From: Pseudomonadota bacterium
GTDB lineage: Bacteria > Pseudomonadota > Alphaproteobacteria > Rhizobiales > Rhizobiaceae
Direction: 5' to 3'
Assembly (NCBI GenBank): GCA_023393575.1
Contig: JAEWKX010000211.1
Span: forward strand, 1 to 6,312
Length of the DNA: 6,312 bases
The stretch's first letter is position 1. Every line of letters starts with the position of its first letter. A model generated the notes under the pieces. It was not told the origin of the DNA. It searched no databases and saw only the letters and a program-made list of their open reading frames with translations. Made by a program: the position numbers and the translations under genes. This document shows, in pieces, positions 1 to 6,141 of this stretch.

Positions 1-385
1 GAGCACCGCCGGCATCGAGGACCGGATGGCCCATCAGCGAGACGAGCTCGCCGGTTTCGCGCATGGTGAACCGGCCATCCCGTGTCAGCACCTGCCCGGC
101 CGGCGTGTCGATCGCGAACCAGGCATCACCCTTGATCGCGAAGTCCAGCGCGTTGCCCGTCTGCTGCAACTGCCCCAGGCGCGTGGAAAGATAGTCGTTG
201 CCCTGGGTGACGAAAGCGACCTTGGCGTTGAGCTCGTTTCGGGTGCTGCTGAGGACCTCGTCGAACTTCACCTCTGTCGCACGGAAGCCGACGGTGTTCA
301 TGTTGGCCATGTTGTCGGCGATCGTATTCAGACGGCGCTCGAGCGCGATCTGGGACGAAATTCCGACATAGAGTCCGGACTGCAT
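1..385 (-). CDS. flgF: FlgF, flagellar proximal rod protein (5' part, truncated by window edge)
   Basis: FlgF is one of the proximal rod subunits that assemble in the periplasm between the MS-ring/export gate and the distal rod protein FlgG; it is exported by the flagellar type III system. Translating the minus strand from 385 gives MQSGLYVGISSQIALERRLN and onward. Residues 5-35 form the conserved N-terminal rod/hook domain, with the signature NMANMNTVGF at 25-34 (family pattern N-x-A-N-x-N-T-x-G-F). The SSQIALERRLNTIADN stretch is typical of rhizobial FlgF rather than FlgG. The start at 385 is preceded by GGAGG (394-398) with 8-nt spacing and lies one base past the stop of the upstream DUF1217 gene, so the two are probably translated from one mRNA. 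An ATG at 390 is out of frame. Only 128 codons are in the window, about half of a typical FlgF; the reading frame is open to the edge. Confidence 0.93.
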   Translation of the reverse strand, partial: MQSGLYVGISSQIALERRLNTIADNMANMNTVGFRATEVKFDEVLSSTRNELNAKVAFVTQGNDYLSTRLGQLQQTGNALDFAIKGDAWFAIDTPAGQVLTRDGRFTMRETGELVSLMGHPVLDAGGA

Positions 386-386
386 A

Positions 387-1163
387 TCATTTGCCTCCGA
401 GTTTCAGTGCGTTGATCGAGATGAGAAGATCGGTCGAGATACCCTGCGTGGACGGAGAGAACAGCGAGACGGTCGAGACGGCATCGGTGCTGTTCTCCAT
501 CTCCCAGAGCGCCGAAAACCGCTCCAGGAATTTCGAGACCTTCGCGGGATCCTGGAAATCGGCAACGTCGATCGAGTCCTCGATGAATTCGGCCTGACGA
601 TCGACGTCGAGTGCCGCGATCTCGTCCGGCAGCTGGAGGACGGTGCGCACGACTTCGACGAGGGCGTCATCCGCCAGTATCTCCATCCCCGACTTGATCG
701 AAGGCGCCATGCGTTCGAAGTAGAGCGCCAGGCGAACGCCGGGATTTTCCGCGCCCGCCTCTTCTTCCAGCCTCTGCCGCTGGTATTTCTCCACGACACC
801 CTTCTGCGCCTTCTCGAACGAGGTGGCGGAAGAGCCGAACGCCTCGAAGTTGAAGGTCTCGGCAAGAGCGGCATAGCGGCTGTCTGCAAGCTTGCGTGCG
901 AAGGCGTTGTCGTCGGTGACACCTTCCGTCAGCACCTTGCGGATGAAGGCCTTGGCATAGGCCATGTCTTCCAGCCCATGCGCCTTGACCGCATAGTTGT
1001 AGATACGGCTGTCAGCCATGAAATCGTCGATCGATTTGATCTTCCCGATATTGGCCAGGTAGTACTCGGTCTCGCGGGCGACGTCGGGCTTTTCCGCGAC
1101 CCGCGCCAGCGAGCCCGGCAGGTCCCTGCTGATCATCGCGTAGCTTGCATGGGTGGTGATCAC
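387..1163 (-). CDS. DUF1217-family flagellar-cluster protein, function unknown
   Basis: A 258-residue protein resembling the DUF1217 family, which is commonly found beside flgF and motA in Rhizobiales flagellar clusters; its biochemical role is not established. The open frame extends upstream to 1268, but I choose the GTG at 1163. It has GAGGAG (1170-1175) 6 nt upstream, and the protein then starts [20 protein letters not shown], which matches how family members begin. The 35 extra upstream codons are low-complexity and would run into the divergent promoter region. Visible parts are an N-terminal region with [20 protein letters not shown] (29-48) and [19 protein letters not shown] (55-73), a charged, probably helical middle (about 115-140), and a second block, [15 protein letters not shown] (142-156). 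No signal peptide, membrane segment or cysteine is seen. The C-terminus ends [13 protein letters not shown]. Co-directional with flgF at a 1-bp gap, so a shared operon and a flagellar role are inferred from context only. Confidence 0.87.
   Translation of the reverse strand: MITTHASYAMISRDLPGSLARVAEKPDVARETEYYLANIGKIKSIDDFMADSRIYNYAVKAHGLEDMAYAKAFIRKVLTEGVTDDNAFARKLADSRYAALAETFNFEAFGSSATSFEKAQKGVVEKYQRQRLEEEAGAENPGVRLALYFERMAPSIKSGMEILADDALVEVVRTVLQLPDEIAALDVDRQAEFIEDSIDVADFQDPAKVSKFLERFSALWEMENSTDAVSTVSLFSPSTQGISTDLLISINALKLGGK
394..398 (-). promoter_or_regulatory. Shine-Dalgarno of flgF
   Basis: GGAGG on the minus strand, 8 nt upstream of the flgF ATG at 385. It lies inside the last codons of the DUF1217 gene and selects ATG 385 over the out-of-frame ATG at 390. 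Confidence 0.75.
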
Positions 1164-1169
1164 GTTCCG

Positions 1170-1175
1170 CTCCTC
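1170..1175 (-). promoter_or_regulatory. Shine-Dalgarno deciding the GTG start of the DUF1217 gene
   Basis: GAGGAG on the minus strand, 6 nt upstream of GTG 1163. It is the best ribosome-binding match in the upstream region and is the main reason for placing the start here rather than at the ATG at 1268. Confidence 0.75.
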
Positions 1176-1314
1176 GTGCCCGGACGGCGTTGCTGCCGAT
1201 CCAGCCACCACTACGGCTAAAGACTTGTGCGAAGCTGTACCCCGTCCGGCCGATCCAATCAGCCTCACGCAAGCCAGAGACCGTATTCCCGATGGACAAG
1301 CTCAATTTCGATGC

Positions 1315-1317
1315 AGG
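1315..1317 (+). promoter_or_regulatory. Weak Shine-Dalgarno of motA
   Basis: AGG(T) 7 nt upstream of ATG 1325. It is short, but it supports the start that matches the family N-terminus (MNILIG) over the in-frame ATGs at 1190 and 1292. Confidence 0.45.
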
Positions 1318-1324
1318 TAAGCGG

Positions 1325-2197
1325 ATGAATATTCTAATCGGAATGGTGATCACGTTCGGCTGTGTTCTCGGTGGCTACATGGCCATGGGCGGGCACGTGG
1401 ACGTTCTGCTCCAGCCGTTCGAACTGATGATCATCGGCGGCGCCGGCCTCGGCGGCTTCATCGTGGCGAACCCGATGAAGGTCGTGAAGGATTCCGGCAA
1501 GGCGCTCGGCGAAGTCTTCAAGAACGCCGTACCGAAGGAGCGGAACTATCTCGATGTCCTCGGCGTGCTCTATTCCCTGATGCGCGACCTTCGGACGAAA
1601 TCGCGCAACGAGATCGAAGCCCACATCGACAACCCGGAAGAATCCTCGATCTTCCAGACGGCGCCGAACCTCCTGAAGAACAAGGAACTCACCTCGTTCA
1701 TCTGCGATTACGTCCGGCTGATCATCATCGGCAACGCCCGCTCGCACGAGATCGAGGCGCTGATGGACGAAGAGCTCGAGACGCTGCTCCACGACAAGAT
1801 GAAGCCCTATCATGCGATCTCGCAGATGGGCGACAGCTTTCCCGCCATCGGCATCGTGGCCGCCGTCCTCGGCGTCATCAAGGCGCTCGGCAAGATCAAC
1901 GAGTCGCCCGAGGTTCTGGGCGGCCTGATCGGTGCGGCGCTCGTCGGCACCATGCTCGGTATCATTCTTTCCTATTCCGTCTGCACACCGCTCGCCTCGC
2001 AGGTGAAAGTGGTGCGCTCCAAGCAGCATCGCCTCTTCATCATCGTGAAGCAGACGCTGCTCGCCTACATGAACGGCTCCGTGCCCCAGGTGGCCCTGGA
2101 ATACGGCCGCAAGACCATCTCCAACTACGAGCGCCCCTCGATCGACGCGGTCGAGCAGGAAATGATGAATCCGGGCGGTGACCACAAGGCGGCATGA
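1325..2197 (+). CDS. motA: MotA, flagellar stator proton-channel subunit
   Basis: MotA is the inner-membrane stator protein that, with MotB, couples ion flow to rotation by pressing on FliG. The 290-residue product starts [17 protein letters not shown]. Membrane segments are at about 2-21, 32-49, 171-189 and 199-220, with a large cytoplasmic loop between the second and third. Key residues fall at the same numbers as in E. coli MotA: R90 and E98 in the loop, which contact FliG, and P173 (SFPAIG) and P222 (CTPLAS) beside the channel. The frame is open upstream to 1190, but those 45 codons do not resemble MotA; ATG 1325 gives the family N-terminus and length. Conserved PHPR-type C-terminal features are replaced by the rhizobial-style [23 protein letters not shown] end (267-285, here beginning NYERPSID). 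No motB is adjacent, as is usual in rhizobia, where motB lies elsewhere. It is the first gene of the rightward unit and overlaps fliM by 4 bp. Confidence 0.97.
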   Translation: MNILIGMVITFGCVLGGYMAMGGHVDVLLQPFELMIIGGAGLGGFIVANPMKVVKDSGKALGEVFKNAVPKERNYLDVLGVLYSLMRDLRTKSRNEIEAHIDNPEESSIFQTAPNLLKNKELTSFICDYVRLIIIGNARSHEIEALMDEELETLLHDKMKPYHAISQMGDSFPAIGIVAAVLGVIKALGKINESPEVLGGLIGAALVGTMLGIILSYSVCTPLASQVKVVRSKQHRLFIIVKQTLLAYMNGSVPQVALEYGRKTISNYERPSIDAVEQEMMNPGGDHKAA

Positions 2198-3150
2198 TGA
2201 CGACGACTGAAGCCAGGCGGGGCTCTCCGGCTCCCATCGACCACGCCCTTCTCGCAAAGCTGACGGGAGGGCTGGGGGACCGGAAAACGATCGAACGGAT
2301 TGCCGGCGACTTCGGGCGGCTCTATGCGGATTTCCTGCCGGACGTCTTCAACAGCGAGACGGGGATTCCGATCGAGGTGGCCTATACCGGCTGTGCCTCC
2401 GGCCTCGTGACGGACCTGATCACCGATCTCGGCGATGCATTCGCGCTCGCGGATGGCTCCATCCGCAACTGGTGCCCAAACTTCGTGCTGGCCTGCGGCA
2501 ACAGTTTCGTCATCGGACTGATGGAACGCATGCTCGGGGCGTTGCCGGAAACCGTCGAACAGCCTTTCGACCGCCCCCTCTCGGACATTGAGCTCGATCT
2601 CGCCCAGATGGTCGCGGTCAAGATGGGCGAGGTCCTGCAGTCGGGCGTAAACGCGCCGGGCGGCTTTGAGACATTGCTCGAGCGGGTTCACAACGCCGAG
2701 GACCGGCCCCAACCAGACGAGGGACTTCCGGCGGAGTTCGGCGTGACCATTCGCATGACCATCGGGCTCGGCAAGGTCGCCTCCGAGCTTGCTCTGGTCA
2801 TCCCGCAGCAGGCCTTCCTGAAGACGAAAGTCGTGGTCCCGAAGGCCAAAGGGCAATCCTCGAAGAGCAAGGAAGAGTGGCACGAGCGGATCAAGGAACA
2901 GGTTCGGCGCTCCCAGGTGACCCTTGAGGCACGCATCCGCCTGCAGCCGCTGACCCTCGGCACGATCTCGCGGCTCGCAGCCGGCGATATCATAACGTTC
3001 CAGGACAAGAAGGATGTATCGGTCCAGGTGAGCGCGAACGGCAAGGATATGTATTCCTGCGAACTAGGGCGCTCGGGCGAGCGCTATACCGTCCGGGTGA
3101 AGGACAACATCAGTACGGACGACGAGATCCTCAATCACTTGATGGGCTAG
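2194..3150 (+). CDS. fliM: FliM, flagellar motor switch protein (C-ring)
   Basis: FliM forms the middle of the cytoplasmic C-ring, linking FliG to FliN and receiving CheY-P in chemotaxis. The 318-residue product has a CheC-like middle domain (about 40-205, including [15 protein letters not shown] at 48-62 and [20 protein letters not shown] at 89-108), a charged linker (about 210-243, [13 protein letters not shown]) and a C-terminal SpoA domain (about 245-303, [20 protein letters not shown]). The sequence is diverged from enteric FliM. The N-terminal CheY-binding signature (LSQ-x-E-I-D-x-LL) is not recognisable, with only [10 protein letters not shown] (14-23) at that place, and no GGxG motif is obvious in the middle domain. 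Both features fit the rhizobial type. The start overlaps the motA stop as ATGA (translational coupling). AAGG at 2186-2189 is 4 nt from ATG 2194 and 7 nt from the second ATG at 2197, so either may be used. The downstream gap to fliN is 67 bp. Confidence 0.94.
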   Translation: MMTTTEARRGSPAPIDHALLAKLTGGLGDRKTIERIAGDFGRLYADFLPDVFNSETGIPIEVAYTGCASGLVTDLITDLGDAFALADGSIRNWCPNFVLACGNSFVIGLMERMLGALPETVEQPFDRPLSDIELDLAQMVAVKMGEVLQSGVNAPGGFETLLERVHNAEDRPQPDEGLPAEFGVTIRMTIGLGKVASELALVIPQQAFLKTKVVVPKAKGQSSKSKEEWHERIKEQVRRSQVTLEARIRLQPLTLGTISRLAAGDIITFQDKKDVSVQVSANGKDMYSCELGRSGERYTVRVKDNISTDDEILNHLMG

Positions 3151-3217
3151 GGACAGGGCGTAGGGCGATCTGTCAACACGGCAGGCTGACGCAAGTTTCA
3201 ACGGGAATAATGAGCGC

Positions 3218-3832
3218 ATGGCTACGAAGAAAACACCAGTGACCGAAGACGAAGCGTTGATGCCGGACACGACATCCGGCGAGCTCGATCAGGCGATCGA
3301 CGACCTGCGCGGCGTACTGCAGGCCGACAGCGACGGCGTTCCGGGCTTCGACGCCGATTTCGGCAACGTCGCGAGCGATCCCATGGCTGGCGAGATGTCC
3401 TCGTTCGGCGCCGGTTTCGGCTCGGACCTTGCGGGATCGGGCAGTTCGGATTTCGGGGGTGGCGATTTCGGGGGTGGCGATTTCGGCCCGCCGGATCTCG
3501 GCGGCACGGACTTTGGCGGATCGAGCTTCGACGAGACATCCATGGCCGCCGGCGTTCAGGAGCCAGGAAGCGCGCTGACCGCCAATCTCGACCTCATCAT
3601 GGACATCCCGATCGATGTCGAGATCGTGCTAGGCTCGAGCAGGATGCAGGTTTCCGGGCTGATGGAGCTCGAAGAGGGAGCAACGATCGCTCTGGACAAG
3701 AAGATCGGCGAGCCGGTCGAGATCATGGTCAACGGGCGTCGAATCGGCAAGGGTGAGATCACCGTCCTGGAGAATGACGACACGCGGTTCGGCGTGAAAG
3801 TGACTGAAGTACTCAGTACGAAAAGAGCCTGA
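3218..3832 (+). CDS. fliN: FliN, flagellar motor switch protein with long FG-rich N-terminal region
   Basis: FliN is the base of the C-ring; it binds FliM and, during assembly, the export apparatus component FliH. The 204-residue product has its conserved SpoA domain at about 122-200: [20 protein letters not shown] at 124-143, then [20 protein letters not shown] at 164-183, all typical FliN. The first 120 residues are an unusual acidic, Gly/Asp/Phe-rich, probably disordered segment with seven FG dipeptides between residues 48 and 100 and no cysteine. Enteric FliN is about 137 residues, so this one is markedly longer. ATG 3218 is chosen because the frame is bounded there. The ribosome site is weak (GGGA at 3203-3206, 11 nt away), and an out-of-frame ATG at 3210 opens only a short frame. 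It sits between fliM (67-bp gap) and fliG (28-bp gap), as in rhizobial clusters. Confidence 0.95.
   Translation: MATKKTPVTEDEALMPDTTSGELDQAIDDLRGVLQADSDGVPGFDADFGNVASDPMAGEMSSFGAGFGSDLAGSGSSDFGGGDFGGGDFGPPDLGGTDFGGSSFDETSMAAGVQEPGSALTANLDLIMDIPIDVEIVLGSSRMQVSGLMELEEGATIALDKKIGEPVEIMVNGRRIGKGEITVLENDDTRFGVKVTEVLSTKRA
3449..3487 (+). repeat. 15-bp tandem repeat inside fliN (2.6 copies)
   Basis: GATTTCGGGGGTGGC occurs twice, perfectly and in tandem (3449-3463 and 3464-3478), followed by a degenerate third copy from 3479. It is in frame and encodes [15 protein letters not shown] (residues 78-92 of FliN). Perfect identity at synonymous positions suggests recent slippage, so copy number may vary between strains. 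Confidence 0.85.
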
Positions 3833-3850
3833 TCCCGGTTAGGGACAGAG

Positions 3851-3855
3851 AGGGA
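3851..3855 (+). promoter_or_regulatory. Shine-Dalgarno of fliG
   Basis: AGGGA within a purine-rich stretch, 5 nt before ATG 3861 and 8 nt before the second ATG at 3864. The spacing slightly favours the second ATG. Confidence 0.6.
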
Positions 3856-3860
3856 AGACC

Positions 3861-4904
3861 ATGATGGACTTTGACGATTTCGGTGGCGCTGTTGCCGAGA
3901 ACCCGTTGTCCCAGGCCGAAAAGGCAGCCGCGGTGCTCTTGGCAATGGGCAAGGGCGTGGCCGGCAAGCTTTTGAAGTACTTCACGCAGGCCGAGTTGCA
4001 GACCATCATCGCGTCGGCCCAGCGTCTGCGTGCCATTCCTCCGGACGAACTTCTCCTGCTCGTCAACGAATTCGAGGATCTGTTCACGGAAGGAACGGGC
4101 CTCATGGACAATGCCGCGGCGATCGAAGCCATCCTGGAGGAAGGCCTGACGCCGGAAGAAGTCGACGGGCTTCTCGGCCGGCGCACAGCATTCCAGGCCT
4201 ATGAATCGTCCATCTGGGACCGCCTGCAGGATGCCGATCCCGCCTTCATCGGCAAGTTCCTGTCTCGGGAACATCCGCAGACGATGGCCTACATCCTGTC
4301 CATGCTGCCGTCTTCCTTTGGTGCGAAGGTGCTGCTGCAACTGCCCGAGAGCCGGCGCGCCGACATCATGAACCGTACGGTCAACATGAAGGACGTCAGC
4401 ACCAAGGCGGCCCAGATCATCGAGAACCGCGTCGTCGAACTGATCAATGCGATCGAGGCCGAGCGAAACTCCAACGGTTCGGCGAAGGTAGCGGACCTCA
4501 TGAACGAGCTGGATAAGCCGCAGGTCGATACACTGCTCACCTCGCTGGAAACGATCAGCAAGGAAGCGGTCAACAAGGTTCGTCCGAAGATCTTCCTGTT
4601 CGAGGACCTACTCTCCATGCCGCAGCGCAGCCGCGTCCTGCTCCTCAACGACGTTGCCGCCGACATCCTGACGATGGCGCTGCGCGGAGCCAGCAACGAG
4701 ATCAAGGAATGCGTGCTGTCGGCGATCAGCCCGCGCCAGCGCCGCATGATCGAGTCCGATCTCGCGGTCCCGGCCGCCACACTCAATCCCCGCGAAGTGG
4801 CGATCGCCCGGCGGGCCGTGGCCCAGGAAGCCATCCGGCTGGCCAATTCGGGCCAGATCCTGCTCAAGGAGCCGGTGGAAGGCAGCGACGTCCAGGCGGC
4901 GTAG
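3861..4904 (+). CDS. fliG: FliG, flagellar motor switch protein (rotor torque subunit)
   Basis: FliG links the MS-ring protein FliF to the C-ring and meets the stator MotA to generate torque. The 347-residue product shows the expected three parts: an N-terminal FliF-binding domain (about 15-105, starting LSQAEKAAAVLLAMGKGVAG), a middle domain with the EHPQ motif at 137-140 (SREHPQTMAYILSMLP, FliM-binding patch), and a C-terminal domain with IFLFEDLL (244-251, the MFxF-type armadillo/hinge motif) followed by the torque helix around 271-302. Aligned to E. coli FliG, K264 becomes R275, R281 is kept as R292, D289 is kept as D300, D288 becomes S299, and R297 has no clear counterpart. Starts begin MM; either ATG (3861 or 3864) is possible. 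It follows fliN by 28 bp, is almost certainly in the same operon, and is followed by a 155-bp gap before flhB. Confidence 0.97.
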   Translation: MMDFDDFGGAVAENPLSQAEKAAAVLLAMGKGVAGKLLKYFTQAELQTIIASAQRLRAIPPDELLLLVNEFEDLFTEGTGLMDNAAAIEAILEEGLTPEEVDGLLGRRTAFQAYESSIWDRLQDADPAFIGKFLSREHPQTMAYILSMLPSSFGAKVLLQLPESRRADIMNRTVNMKDVSTKAAQIIENRVVELINAIEAERNSNGSAKVADLMNELDKPQVDTLLTSLETISKEAVNKVRPKIFLFEDLLSMPQRSRVLLLNDVAADILTMALRGASNEIKECVLSAISPRQRRMIESDLAVPAATLNPREVAIARRAVAQEAIRLANSGQILLKEPVEGSDVQAA

Positions 4905-4939
4905 CGTCTGCGGCAGCTCAGGAAAGCACGGTTCCGCCC

Positions 4940-4983
4940 GCTGGCCGTCACTGGTCCGGCGGCCGGCAACCCACAGTCTTTTT
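4940..4983 (+). terminator. Hairpin between fliG and flhB, possible attenuator or weak terminator
   Basis: GCTGGCCG (4940-4947) can pair with CGGCCGGC (4960-4967) to form an 8-bp stem with one G-U pair and a 12-nt loop. TTTTT follows at 4979-4983. The 11-nt spacer between stem and T-run is too long for a standard intrinsic terminator, so read-through into flhB is likely. It could instead be a processing or stability element, or chance in GC-rich DNA. Confidence 0.3.
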
Positions 4984-5046
4984 GTAGACTTGATTCTCGT
5001 CTAGCGCGGCCATGTTGTAGCGTGCCTCCAGCATGATCGATTCGTC

Positions 5047-5050
5047 GGGA
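5047..5050 (+). promoter_or_regulatory. Presumed ribosome-binding site for the TTG start of flhB
   Basis: GGGA 9 nt upstream of TTG 5060, in TCGGGATGAGACGTC. It overlaps the first base of an ATG at 5050 that is out of frame with flhB. An in-frame TGA at 5051-5053 rules out any upstream flhB start. Confidence 0.5.
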
Positions 5051-5059
5051 TGAGACGTC

Positions 5060-6115
5060 TTGTCAGAAGATAAAGACAGTAAAACAGAAAACCCGACCGC
5101 CAAGAAGCTGACGGATGCGGCCGAAAAGGGCAACGTCCCCTTCTCCCGGGAGGTGCCGATATTTGCGTCGGCGCTCGCCTTCTACATCTTCCTCGTCTTC
5201 TTTCTGCCCTCCGGGGTCGCCGATCTGGCGGAAACGTTGAAGGATCTGTTTTCACAGCCGGATCAATGGCGGCTGGAGAATACGCCCGACGTCGTGTCTC
5301 TCGGCGTGCATCTTGCCTGGGCGGTGGCAGGTTTTCTCGTGCCCGTCATGCTGCTCTTCGTCCTGTTCGGGCTCGGTTCGTCTCTCGCCCAGAACATGCC
5401 GTCCATGGTGCTGGAGCGGATTCGTCCGCAAGCGTCGCGCATCTCCCCGAAGAAGGGTTTCGAGCGAATCTATAGCCTGCCCGGCCTGGTGGAATTCGCA
5501 AAATCCTTCTTCAAGATCCTGATCGTGTCGACGATCATGTACTTCGCGCTCCGCGGCGAATTCTTCGGCACGCTGAACGCGATGTTCTCCGATCCGCAGA
5601 TCATTCTGGTGAAGCTCGACGCCATCGTGCGCAAGATGATGGTGATCATCCTGCTGGCGACCGCGCTTCTGGCGGCCGCCGACGTGGCATGGTCCCGTTA
5701 TCACTGGTTCACCCAGCTCAAGATGACCAAGCAGGAAGTAAAGGACGAATACAAACAGGCCCAGGGTGATCCGCTCGTGAAATCCCGCCAGCGCTCGCTT
5801 GCCCGCGACCGCGCCCGCCGCCGCATGATCGACAGCGTGCCCCGCGCCACCCTGGTCATCGCCAATCCGACCCACTTCGCCGTGGCGCTGCGCTATGCCC
5901 GGGAGGAGAACGACGCACCGGTGGTGGTGGCCAAGGGGCAGGACCTGATCGCCCTCAAGATCCGCGAGATCGCCGAGGCAAACGGCATACCCGTATTCGA
6001 GGATCCGCCCCTCGCCCGCTCCATGTTTGCGCAAGTCTCGGTTGATAGCGTCATTCCGCCAGCCTTCTACAAGGCAGTGGCGGAACTCGTGCACCGGGTC
6101 TATGCCTCCCGGTAG
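5060..6115 (+). CDS. flhB: FlhB, flagellar type III export gate and substrate-specificity switch
   Basis: FlhB is an inner-membrane component of the flagellar export gate. Its cytoplasmic domain cleaves itself, and this lets the apparatus change from rod/hook to filament substrates. The 351-residue product begins [20 protein letters not shown], the usual charged FlhB N-terminus (T-E-x-P-T-x-K-K). Membrane segments lie at about 33-50, 83-112, 144-166 and 190-210. The linker K/R/E-rich region spans 221-257. The cleavage motif NPTH is at 269-272, the same numbering as in Salmonella FlhB (cut between N269 and P270), followed by [30 protein letters not shown] (291-320). The start is TTG: an in-frame TGA lies 6 nt upstream, and no in-frame ATG or GTG occurs near the N-terminus. 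It is 155 bp downstream of fliG and may be in the same operon or have its own promoter. Confidence 0.97.
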   Translation: MSEDKDSKTENPTAKKLTDAAEKGNVPFSREVPIFASALAFYIFLVFFLPSGVADLAETLKDLFSQPDQWRLENTPDVVSLGVHLAWAVAGFLVPVMLLFVLFGLGSSLAQNMPSMVLERIRPQASRISPKKGFERIYSLPGLVEFAKSFFKILIVSTIMYFALRGEFFGTLNAMFSDPQIILVKLDAIVRKMMVIILLATALLAAADVAWSRYHWFTQLKMTKQEVKDEYKQAQGDPLVKSRQRSLARDRARRRMIDSVPRATLVIANPTHFAVALRYAREENDAPVVVAKGQDLIALKIREIAEANGIPVFEDPPLARSMFAQVSVDSVIPPAFYKAVAELVHRVYASR

Positions 6116-6141
6116 CTCAAGCAACGGACACACTGAGCGCC

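Larger units (their letters stand above)
1164..1324. promoter_or_regulatory. Divergent intergenic region, presumed bidirectional promoter
   Basis: 161 bp between the divergent DUF1217-flgF and motA-fliM-fliN-fliG transcription units. Any promoters for both directions should lie here, or just inside the flanking 5' coding ends. I found no convincing sigma70, sigma54 or sigma28 consensus by eye. Visible structure: an 8-bp inverted repeat CCGGACGG (1180-1187) and CCGTCCGG (1242-1249), 54 bp apart, and a 9-bp direct repeat GCCGATCCA (1195-1203 and 1249-1257), also 54 bp in period. In S. meliloti this class of genes is controlled by VisNR and Rem; whether that applies here is inference. Confidence 0.5.
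1154..1357. repeat. 14-bp direct repeat flanking the divergent region
   Basis: TGGTGATCACGTTC occurs at 1154-1167, across the start codon of the DUF1217 gene, and again at 1344-1357, in codons 7-11 of motA. The copies are exactly 190 bp apart. Each contains the perfect palindrome GTGATCAC (1156-1163 and 1346-1353). The motA copy encodes the conserved MVITF stretch of the first membrane helix, so protein constraint may explain it. A regulatory role is not shown. Confidence 0.5.

Noticed and set aside
26..415. 129-codon plus-strand open frame at the left edge
   Set aside because: It is antisense to flgF, whose translation shows the rod-protein signature NMANMNTVGF.
1164..1268. 35-codon upstream extension of the DUF1217 gene to ATG 1268
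   Set aside because: GTG 1163 has a strong, well-spaced GAGGAG, and the family N-terminus begins there. The extension lies in the divergent promoter region and has no resemblance to the family.
1190..1324. Upstream in-frame ATGs of motA (1190 and 1292)
   Set aside because: They add residues not found in MotA. ATG 1325 gives MNILIG, and R90, E98, P173 and P222 then match E. coli numbering exactly.
1334..2257. 307-codon minus-strand open frame opposite motA
   Set aside because: It is antisense to motA, which has full family conservation. The His/Asp/Glu/Arg-rich composition is typical of shadow frames in GC-rich genes, and no ribosome site or family resemblance is seen.
2125..2883. 252-codon minus-strand open frame opposite fliM
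   Set aside because: Antisense to a conserved gene, with no family resemblance; codon-bias artefact.
4948..5133. 61-codon minus-strand open frame in the fliG-flhB gap
   Set aside because: It overlaps the flhB 5' end, has no clear ribosome site and no recognisable protein features.
5252..6133. 293-codon minus-strand open frame opposite flhB
   Set aside because: It is a shadow of flhB with the same His/Arg/Asp-rich composition and no recognisable domain.
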